11,527 nt of DNA from Verrucomicrobiota bacterium (lineage in GTDB: Bacteria > Verrucomicrobiota > Kiritimatiellia > Kiritimatiellales > Tichowtungiaceae): positions 1 through 11,527 of the forward strand of contig JADYZA010000141.1 of assembly GCA_020853375.1 (NCBI GenBank), written 5' to 3'. The notes under the pieces are model-generated. The model saw only the letters and a list, made by a program, of their open reading frames with translations. It searched no databases and was not told where the DNA came from. A program made the position numbers and the translations under genes. This document shows, one piece after another, positions 1 through 5,797 of this stretch (position 1 is its first letter; the number at the start of each line of letters is the position of its first letter).

Positions 1-44
1 GCCTCTTGGTTCCGTGGCGGACGGACGGTCAGGGTGGTTTTCAT
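1..44 (-). CDS. Start of an unidentified gene, cut by the left edge
   Basis: An ATG on the minus strand (plus-strand CAT at 42-44) shares one base with the TGA stop of the upstream lipoprotein gene, giving a TGATG stop/start overlap typical of translationally coupled genes. The frame stays open to the window edge and gives 14 complete residues, MKTTLTVRPPRNQE. A purine-rich GGAAG (plus 56-60) lies about 11 nt upstream and could serve as ribosome binding site. No family can be named from so short a stretch. The alternative is that the lipoprotein is the last gene of its operon and this ATG is chance. Confidence 0.4.
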   Translation of the reverse strand, partial: MKTTLTVRPPRNQE

Positions 45-373
45 CAGCGGAGGCTTTCCGGAAGTTTGGCTTTATCGGCGGGATTGGCGGGCCAGTGCGG
101 CAGATCGAATCCGGCTTTGACGATGGCGTATTCGATGTTTTTGATGTGGGCCACGTTGCCGTTGAAAATGACGGTCAGCGTGTGGTTCATGAGATCGGGC
201 CGGATTTCCGAGATGCCCGACACAGGCCGGAGAGCCTGAGCGATGCGGTTGACCGCATCTTCGGAGCGAAGCTGTGCGATCGGGAATATCTCGATGCGGA
301 TGTTGTTACGGAAGCATCCGGCGCAGAGGAGCAGTACGGCGAGCAGTATCCATTTGTTCAGGCGTGTTTTCAT
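44..373 (-). CDS. Small lipoprotein with HMA-like domain lacking CxxC
   Basis: This 109-residue protein starts with a lysine/arginine-containing N-terminus and a hydrophobic stretch (about residues 8-19), ending in CAGC with Cys20 as the likely lipidated residue. The lipobox is slightly unusual because position -3 is Cys17 rather than Leu. Residues 24-92 read as a beta-alpha-beta-beta-alpha-beta ferredoxin-like domain of the heavy-metal-associated (HMA) type: a conserved VSGI turn at 51-54, a strand LTVIF at 66-70, and the closing helix IEYAIVKAGFD at 80-90. The GMxCxxC metal-binding loop of true HMA domains is absent, so copper or mercury binding is not supported. Signal and fold are read directly; an envelope location follows from the lipobox. 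It lies 45 nt downstream of the glycosidase/TPR gene on the same strand, probably in one operon. Two in-frame TGA codons occur in tandem (44-46 and 41-43). Function unknown; a substrate or partner sensor in the envelope is a guess. Confidence 0.75.
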   Translation of the reverse strand: MKTRLNKWILLAVLLLCAGCFRNNIRIEIFPIAQLRSEDAVNRIAQALRPVSGISEIRPDLMNHTLTVIFNGNVAHIKNIEYAIVKAGFDLPHWPANPADKAKLPESLR

Positions 374-418
374 AGGCCGGAAAATATAACGGAAAAGGGG
401 TGCGGGTAAACCTCATAA

Positions 419-2542
419 TCAGAGGTCGTTCATCATCGGCAGGCCGTAAACCCGTTTCCAGTCCGGCGGACGCCGGAACTTTTCGCGGGACAGCCGCAGA
501 AATTCGTCCGCCAGTTGCGCGGCTTCCGGATAACGGGCCTCGTGAATGTCGAGGAAGTCGGTGTAGCGTTTTTCGGCCTGACTGAAATCACCGTTGAGCT
601 GCAGGGCCAGCGCCAGACCGAACAGGGCGGAGGGACTTTCGGTTTCCTGTATGAGCGCTTTGCGGTACAGCTCTTCGGCCTGGACGGGTCGGTCGGCCCG
701 CATGAGAAGGTTGGCTTGCAGGAACTGGGCGAGGGCGTTGTTCGGGTAGCGGCGGCAGATGCGAAGAGCTTCTGCGTAGTGGCCGTGCTGATAGGCCATG
801 GCGGCTTCGGCGACACGGGTTTTCGCGTCACGGTTGTGCGGTATCGTGTAGGCTAGATGCACGATCAGGATGGCGAGCAGGACGGTGAGGGCAATCCGCA
901 GGTCGGTTTTGCTGATCCGCCAGCGGTGAACCCACCGTAAGAACTGTCTGGCCGCCGACGGAGTGCGGGCGGTTTCGCGTTCAAATTCCGCCTGCGCGGT
1001 GAGGACGAGCGCCGCCGTGACCGGCCCCAGCGCATAGGCGGGAAGATTGTTCGCGTGGTCGCCGCGGGCCGCTTCGATACTTTCGCGCTCAAACCAGACG
1101 GCGAATCCTTCGCGGGCTCGGCGCACAAAGAGCATCAGCAGGTCGCCGCCGGTGTTTCGCAGGGCTTCAAGTGCCATAAATTGATGAATGGCGGGAAGGT
1201 GGGCCGTGTCGTCGATTACTTCCTGTTTCCAAGTATTGGATTCGGTGTGTCCGGGGAAACCGTGGGTTTCTTCAAAGCGTTCGAGCAGTACGGTTTGTTT
1301 TTCCGGGTCGATTCCGCGCCAGAAGAGCGGCATGAAGGAACCAAAGGTGGGTTCGTGAATGTAGTGCCCGACTTTCCAGACATTGGAAAACGCCTTGGCG
1401 GCTGGATTCCAGAATATGGTGTTCAATGTCCGCACCAGCTGGTCGCGCTCTTCGCTCAGCGATGCGGCGACCGGTTCGGCGTGTTCGCTTGCTTCGCAAA
1501 GGCGCAGCACCGCTTCGATTTCGGCGATTAGTAAAACCGTGAGTTCCGGCGTTGCTTTGCCGCGCTCGAAATGTTGCGGGACGAAAATCTCCTGCTCGCT
1601 CTGCCATGCCGGAATCCGGTCGTGGTGGGGATCAAAATGGCGCAGGGCCCATTGCACATATTTGCGCAGAGCGGGTAGATGTTTTTTGAGCAGTGCCGGA
1701 TCGCGCCCGTTCTGCCAGGCCAGTTCAAATGCCTGCGCGATAAACGGCCACGGCGCAACCGGTGAAACCAGTCCGTCTGCGTTGGCCCAGGATGGAAAGC
1801 CGCCGCTAGTCTGCTGAAGGCTTAGAGCGGTCTGCGCCAGTTTCAGCGCGACAGACGGATCAATCAGGTTCCATGCGCGGACGAGCGGGTAGAGTTCGTT
1901 GAGAGAGAAGATATTGCCGGAGAAGCCTTCGGCAATACTCCAAAGACCGTGGAGCGCGCCGGTGCTTTCCCGCAGGCGGGCCGACAGGCTTTCCGCAGCC
2001 AGCGCGACAGGGGCGTTGTGGCGCGGGTTTATGCTGAATAGATTACCGATCAGTTCCCGCCGGGCGGTTTCGCTTTGAACGAGGGTTTCAAAATTTTCTT
2101 TGAGAACGGATTCCGCTTTCGCCAGAGCCTGTTCCTGAGTGGCCGCATTGCAGACGAGTACAAAGCGATTACCGTTTAGTAAAAGCAGAGTCCGGTTTGC
2201 CCAGACGAGGCCGTTTTCCTCCCGGATGTCCGCTTCGGCTGTCAGTTGCGGCATCGGCAGGCCGATAACCCGTCCGTAAAGCACGCCGGATTCAGACATC
2301 AGGGCGTCGATCCGGCACTGTTCAGGATTTTTCCGCGCGTTGATGGAAAAGCCGTTTGAAAACAGGCGGGTTTTGCAGGGAGCCTCTGGAGCGATTAGCT
2401 GGAGCGTCCATGCGGCACCGAGTGCGGTGAGCGCGCCGGAAACAGAACCGGTGGCGAGTGGAGCCGTATCTTCCGGGCCGGAAAAAAGCCGCCAACCTTC
2501 TTTCCAGGGAACTTCAGGGTAGTCTATGAAAACATTTTGCAT
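419..2542 (-). CDS. Six-hairpin glycosidase-like membrane protein with C-terminal TPR
   Basis: This 707-residue protein has no N-terminal signal peptide. Residues 1-165 are an unassigned, beta-rich-looking region. Residues about 170-520 resemble the (alpha/alpha)6 barrel of the trehalase/GH63/MGH1-like group: GGFPSW at 247-252, a tryptophan-rich helix at 265-277, IPAWQSE at 310-316, TPELTVLLIAEIEAVLRL at 331-348, the FWNP segment at 377-380 and SFMPLFWRGI at 402-411, which matches the usual 'SFxPLFAGI' element. I could not assign the catalytic acids. A basic stretch (532-549) precedes a hydrophobic helix at about 549-567, then TPR-like helices at about 572-655. By the positive-inside rule the glycosidase would be cytoplasmic and the TPRs would lie outside the membrane. 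No clear Shine-Dalgarno precedes the ATG, so the start is less certain than the domains. Probably in one operon with the downstream lipoprotein. The exact hydrolase specificity is unknown and the domain could be non-catalytic. Confidence 0.75.
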   Translation of the reverse strand: MQNVFIDYPEVPWKEGWRLFSGPEDTAPLATGSVSGALTALGAAWTLQLIAPEAPCKTRLFSNGFSINARKNPEQCRIDALMSESGVLYGRVIGLPMPQLTAEADIREENGLVWANRTLLLLNGNRFVLVCNAATQEQALAKAESVLKENFETLVQSETARRELIGNLFSINPRHNAPVALAAESLSARLRESTGALHGLWSIAEGFSGNIFSLNELYPLVRAWNLIDPSVALKLAQTALSLQQTSGGFPSWANADGLVSPVAPWPFIAQAFELAWQNGRDPALLKKHLPALRKYVQWALRHFDPHHDRIPAWQSEQEIFVPQHFERGKATPELTVLLIAEIEAVLRLCEASEHAEPVAASLSEERDQLVRTLNTIFWNPAAKAFSNVWKVGHYIHEPTFGSFMPLFWRGIDPEKQTVLLERFEETHGFPGHTESNTWKQEVIDDTAHLPAIHQFMALEALRNTGGDLLMLFVRRAREGFAVWFERESIEAARGDHANNLPAYALGPVTAALVLTAQAEFERETARTPSAARQFLRWVHRWRISKTDLRIALTVLLAILIVHLAYTIPHNRDAKTRVAEAAMAYQHGHYAEALRICRRYPNNALAQFLQANLLMRADRPVQAEELYRKALIQETESPSALFGLALALQLNGDFSQAEKRYTDFLDIHEARYPEAAQLADEFLRLSREKFRRPPDWKRVYGLPMMNDL

Positions 2543-2618
2543 GGCGTGGGCCGTATAGTGTCTTAAGCCGCTTCCTTCTTCAACACCTTGCTTTTGATTT
2601 CCAATCTGGGCGAAAGGC

Positions 2619-2648
2619 TTGCGCCGGATGTTTTAAAATGTTTATCAT
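2619..2648 (+). promoter_or_regulatory. Possible sigma-70-type promoter for the signalling/glycan operon
   Basis: TTGCGC (2619-2624) and TATCAT (2643-2648) are separated by 18 nt and lie about 35 nt before the HPt start. The -10 matches consensus at 5 of 6 positions and the -35 at 3 of 6. It lies in the 140-nt spacer between the divergent glycosidase gene and the operon, where a promoter is expected. The match is weak and was found by eye only. I saw no comparably spaced promoter for the minus-strand gene. Confidence 0.3.
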
Positions 2649-2670
2649 GAGCCCGCATTCTATGAACGGA

Positions 2671-2675
2671 AGGGG
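2671..2675 (+). promoter_or_regulatory. Ribosome binding site setting the HPt start
   Basis: AGGGG, within a purine run at 2668-2680, lies 7 nt before the ATG at 2683. This favours that start over the in-frame ATGs at 2638, 2647 and 2662, which have no such site and overlap the likely promoter. Confidence 0.55.
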
Positions 2676-2682
2676 TGGAGTT

Positions 2683-3042
2683 ATGGCAATTGCACGCGCG
2701 GTCGAAACAGTTCGTAAGCTGGTGCCTGATCTGGATGGGCGGATCAGCCAGTTCGAAGTGGAAACGTTTGAGATGGATGACGAGCTGGTTTCCGCCTTCT
2801 GTGAGGAGCTCGAACGAATGTCTGGCGAACTTCAGTCCGGCCTGGACGGTTCGGATAATGAATTGATTCGCGTGGCGGCACACTCCATCAAGGGAATGGG
2901 CGGCACGATGGGGCTTCCGGAAATTTCCGTGCTGGCTCAGGAAATTGAACTGACTCTCCGCGGCGGACAGCTGGATCGTTGCAAGGAGCTTTGCACCGCG
3001 CTGATCAAATGGGCCCGTGATTTCGTAGCCGCCAATCAATGA
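2683..3042 (+). CDS. Histidine phosphotransfer (HPt) domain protein
   Basis: This 119-residue protein consists of a single HPt four-helix domain. The phosphorylatable histidine is His67 in the motif AAHSIKGMGGTMG, matching the classical HSLKGxxxxxG signature, and is followed by the helix LPEISVLAQEIEL. HPt proteins shuttle phosphate between a hybrid histidine kinase and a response regulator in the cytoplasm. The start at 2683 is chosen because it has a purine-rich ribosome binding site and leaves out 15 residues that do not look like HPt sequence. The stop overlaps the start of the next gene as ATGA, so translation is probably coupled and the downstream receiver is the obvious phosphate partner. 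No histidine kinase is present in the window. The arrangement resembles HptB beside HsbR in Pseudomonas. Confidence 0.9.
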   Translation: MAIARAVETVRKLVPDLDGRISQFEVETFEMDDELVSAFCEELERMSGELQSGLDGSDNELIRVAAHSIKGMGGTMGLPEISVLAQEIELTLRGGQLDRCKELCTALIKWARDFVAANQ

Positions 3043-4679
3043 AACTTTTTCCGGCAGATGACGTGCGTGAAACCGTTCCCGCAGGTGCCTCCCCAAAGTC
3101 CTATCTGGGGGGAAAAGTGCTGGTGGTTGATGATGAGCGGCCCAACCGGCTCTACCTGAAAAAACTTCTGTCCTCGTACGGTTGCGAAGTGATCGAGGCC
3201 ACCGATGGACCCTCCGCACTGGAAATGATTCATTGCGCACGGCCCGATTTGATTCTCGCTGATGTGGTCATGCCCGGCATGGACGGTTTTGAATTGTGCG
3301 GTGCAATCAAAGCACTGCCCGCGACCCGTGATCTTCCGGTGATTATGGTAACCGCCAAGGGGCAGATTGAAGATCTTAAGAAAGGCTTCGATCTTGGAGC
3401 CATGGACTATATCCGGAAACCCTTCGATGCCCGCGAGCTGGTGTTGCGTGTCGGTAATGCGCTGGCCCTGAAGCGCAGTAATGACGCACTGGCCCACTGG
3501 AAACGCCGCGTTTCTCACGAGCTGGAGCTTGCCGGAAAAATTCAGCAGTCGATGTTTTCCACCGAACCCTTCTTCTCTGGACCGTTTGAGGTTCGTATTA
3601 ATTACCGCTCTTCGATGGATGTTGGCGGCGATGCGTTTGATGTGATTTCACTGCCGGACGGGCGCTGCTGTGTCTATGTGGCTGATGTGTCTGGACACGG
3701 CGTGGCTCCGGCGATGATCTCCTCGATGCTGAAAGCCACTTCGACCGAATTGATCCGGACGTTTTTTGACCGAGGACCGGCGTTTATCTGCAACGAACTG
3801 CATGTTCGCCTATGTGCCACGCTCAATAATCCGGACTATTATGCCACGATGCTGGTGGCTCTTTATGAACCGGAAAACTCGCGCTGGGTCTGCATGAACT
3901 GCGGGCATCCGGCCCCGGTATTGATTCACGGAGGAAAGTCCATTCCGTTTCCACCCGGCGGTGGCGGTATTCCTGTCGGCATGCCACTGGGGCCGGACCG
4001 ACCCTTCGCGGAAGAAGATCAGACTGTTATAAAATGCCGCCCCGGAATGCACATTCTGCTTTATACAGACGGACTGACTGAAGCACTGCACCGCGAAACA
4101 GGAGAAGAGTGCGGAGAAGAAATGCTTGCCAACCTGTTCGTGCGCGTTTCCGCCGATCCAAACGTTGTGGATTGTCCAGCCGCATTACTCAGCCTCATTG
4201 AGGCGGAAGGCTATGCTGTCGGGCATGACGATTGCACGGCCATTGCTATTCGTATGGCCGATCCGGATCATGTGATGATGGAAGGAACGGTTTCTGTTGA
4301 TTTGCAGTCGGTTTCGGAATGTACGGAAAAGATGGAGCGGCTGTTATTGGAAAAAGCCGATGAAGATATTGCCGCACGTGTCCGGCTGGTGGCGATCGAA
4401 CATGCGATGAATGTGGTGGAACACAGCGGTTTGGGGGCTCAGGATTCGATCTGGGTTCAGCTCATCCTCGACGAAACCGGATGTCGACTGGTATTTGTGG
4501 ATCAAGGGCGTGAGTGGGATATTTCCAGGGCGGATTTAACGGAGCCTGGACCGGATGAATACGCCGAAGGTGGGCGGGGCTTGCTGATTACGAATATTGC
4601 CGCCGACCGTGTTGAGCGCTATAGACGCGAGTCAAAGAATATCGTAAGTTACGTATTCAGAAGGCAAATCGACGAATGA
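3039..4679 (+). CDS. Receiver + PP2C (SpoIIE) phosphatase + RsbW-like kinase fusion
   Basis: This 546-residue protein has three domains. The receiver (about 26-145) has the acidic pair Asp31/Asp32, phospho-acceptor Asp75, Thr105 and Lys127. A helical, probably coiled-coil linker (140-172, with ELAGKIQQSM) leads into a SpoIIE/PP2C serine phosphatase (about 173-407). Its metal ligands appear intact: Asp194/Asp198 in MDVGGD, Asp216 in ADVSGHG, Asp344 in YTDG and Asp397/Asp398 in GHDD. The C-terminal RsbW/SpoIIAB-type ATPase domain (about 415-543) has the N-box EHAMNVVEH with Asn458, a G1-type box VDQG (487-490) and GGRGLLI (511-517). A single protein can therefore in principle both phosphorylate and dephosphorylate a STAS partner under receiver control, as shown for HsbR of Pseudomonas aeruginosa, which has the same domain order. 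It overlaps both neighbours by ATGA, so the three genes are tightly coupled. The likely substrate is the STAS protein two genes downstream. Confidence 0.95.
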   Translation: MKLFPADDVRETVPAGASPKSYLGGKVLVVDDERPNRLYLKKLLSSYGCEVIEATDGPSALEMIHCARPDLILADVVMPGMDGFELCGAIKALPATRDLPVIMVTAKGQIEDLKKGFDLGAMDYIRKPFDARELVLRVGNALALKRSNDALAHWKRRVSHELELAGKIQQSMFSTEPFFSGPFEVRINYRSSMDVGGDAFDVISLPDGRCCVYVADVSGHGVAPAMISSMLKATSTELIRTFFDRGPAFICNELHVRLCATLNNPDYYATMLVALYEPENSRWVCMNCGHPAPVLIHGGKSIPFPPGGGGIPVGMPLGPDRPFAEEDQTVIKCRPGMHILLYTDGLTEALHRETGEECGEEMLANLFVRVSADPNVVDCPAALLSLIEAEGYAVGHDDCTAIAIRMADPDHVMMEGTVSVDLQSVSECTEKMERLLLEKADEDIAARVRLVAIEHAMNVVEHSGLGAQDSIWVQLILDETGCRLVFVDQGREWDISRADLTEPGPDEYAEGGRGLLITNIAADRVERYRRESKNIVSYVFRRQIDE

Positions 4680-5410
4680 ACGAATCTGTATATCAGGCTA
4701 GGCGAGAGCTGTTTAAGACGCTCGATCTGCCCGTCTCCAAGGCGGACATTAAACGATTGCGCTGGCGTCAGCGGGGTCGTTTGTTCGTCTGGGAATGGGC
4801 GCTCAGCAGCTTGCTCGTTATCAAACGGTTGATGGATGTCGTTTGCAGTCTGATGGCTATCCTGTTGCTGACGCCTCTTTTTGTTGTGGTTTCCGTACTG
4901 ATCGTACTCGAAGACGGCTGGCCGGTACTCTATGTCCAGCAACGTGTTGGCATTAACGGCCGCATTTTTAATTTTTACAAATTCCGCTCCATGCGTCGTG
5001 GTGCTGATCGGTTAAAAGAACAACTGATGGCGCAGAATGAATCGTCAGGCGGAGTGATCTTTAAAATGAAAAAAGACCCTCGGATTACAAGGGTTGGACG
5101 CATCCTCCGGCGTTTCAGCATTGATGAAATGCCGCAGTTTTTCAATGTGCTGTCTGGAGACCTTTCGCTGGTTGGTCCGCGCCCGCCGCTTCCGGCCGAA
5201 GTGGCTCAATACACGCTGAACGATCGTAAACGGTTGCATGTTAAGCCGGGCCTGACTTGTCTTTGGCAGATTGGCGGACGCTCTGAAATTCCTTTTGAAC
5301 AGCAGGTGCGCCTGGATATGGAGTATATTCACAGTCGGAGTGTCTGGCAGGATATCCGTATTATGTTAAAAACAATACCCGCCGTTCTTTTTGGACGGGG
5401 GGCATATTAG
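4676..5410 (+). CDS. Bacterial sugar transferase (monotopic phosphoglycosyl transferase)
   Basis: This 244-residue enzyme of the bacterial sugar transferase family (PF02397) transfers a phospho-sugar from an NDP-sugar to undecaprenyl phosphate at the inner face of the membrane, the first membrane step in building an exopolysaccharide or O-antigen-type glycan. After a basic 48-residue N-terminal extension, the membrane-inserting re-entrant helix starts at IKRLMDVVCS (49-58) and runs to about residue 78. Core motifs are intact: GINGRIF (92-98), YKFRSM (101-106), DPRITRVGR (134-142), the catalytic Asp150-Glu151 dyad in SIDEMPQFFN, SLVGPRP (164-170) and the C-terminal helix around RLDMEYIHSRS (212-222). 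It lacks the N-terminal four-helix membrane part of long WcaJ-type enzymes, so it is a minimal catalytic form. It overlaps the upstream phosphatase/kinase gene by ATGA and is followed 18 nt later by the STAS gene, so glycan initiation and signalling are co-expressed. Sugar specificity cannot be read from the sequence. Confidence 0.95.
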   Translation: MNESVYQARRELFKTLDLPVSKADIKRLRWRQRGRLFVWEWALSSLLVIKRLMDVVCSLMAILLLTPLFVVVSVLIVLEDGWPVLYVQQRVGINGRIFNFYKFRSMRRGADRLKEQLMAQNESSGGVIFKMKKDPRITRVGRILRRFSIDEMPQFFNVLSGDLSLVGPRPPLPAEVAQYTLNDRKRLHVKPGLTCLWQIGGRSEIPFEQQVRLDMEYIHSRSVWQDIRIMLKTIPAVLFGRGAY

Positions 5411-5428
5411 AGAACAGGAGAGACAGTC

Positions 5429-5773
5429 ATGAGTGTAGCATGCACAAAAGAGCAGGGGATTGGAATTGTTGCATTATCCGGTCCGTTAACCGCCGCCACC
5501 GTGGAGGCGTTCCGCGAACAGCTCGCCGCCTGGCAAGCTGGAGAGAGTGATATTAAAAACTTTGTTTTTGATTTGTCGTCTGTCGATTTCATGGACAGCG
5601 CAGGTCTTGGTTCTCTGATTGCTGCTCTCAAGCGGATCACTGAACGCGGCGGCGATATGAAGCTGGCCTGTCTTCAGAAAAAACCGCGCATGGTGTTCGA
5701 AATAACCCGAGCTTACAAGGTGTTCGAAATTTTCGATACCGTTGAAGAAGCGGTTAAAGCGGCCAAGCGGTAA
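5429..5773 (+). CDS. STAS-domain anti-sigma factor antagonist-type protein
   Basis: This 114-residue protein is a single STAS domain of the SpoIIAA/RsbV type. The phosphorylatable serine is Ser57 in DFMDSAGLGSLI, the family signature. Strand FVFDLSSVDF (45-54) precedes it, and the C-terminal part (VFEIFDTVEEAV, 98-109) matches the family's last strand and helix. A good AGGAG site (5416-5420) lies 8 nt before the ATG. In partner switching, the non-phosphorylated form binds a target and the phosphorylated form releases it. The kinase and phosphatase are most likely the two activities of the fusion encoded two genes upstream. No sigma factor or free anti-sigma factor is in the window, and the gene sits between two glycan genes. 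The target may therefore be a biosynthetic protein rather than a sigma factor, which is inference. Confidence 0.93.
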   Translation: MSVACTKEQGIGIVALSGPLTAATVEAFREQLAAWQAGESDIKNFVFDLSSVDFMDSAGLGSLIAALKRITERGGDMKLACLQKKPRMVFEITRAYKVFEIFDTVEEAVKAAKR

Positions 5774-5797
5774 TCGATTCGGAGACGCAGTTTATTC

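Noticed and set aside
14..409. Plus-strand open frame of 131 codons over the lipoprotein gene
   Set aside because: It is antisense to a gene with a clear signal peptide and domain, resembles no family and has no ribosome binding site.
1055..1531. Plus-strand open frame of 158 codons inside the glycosidase gene
   Set aside because: It is an antisense shadow; the minus-strand reading has coherent domains and motifs.
2563..3240. Minus-strand open frame of 225 codons over HPt and the receiver
   Set aside because: The plus strand carries well-conserved HPt and receiver motifs here; the minus reading is compositionally biased and unrecognisable.
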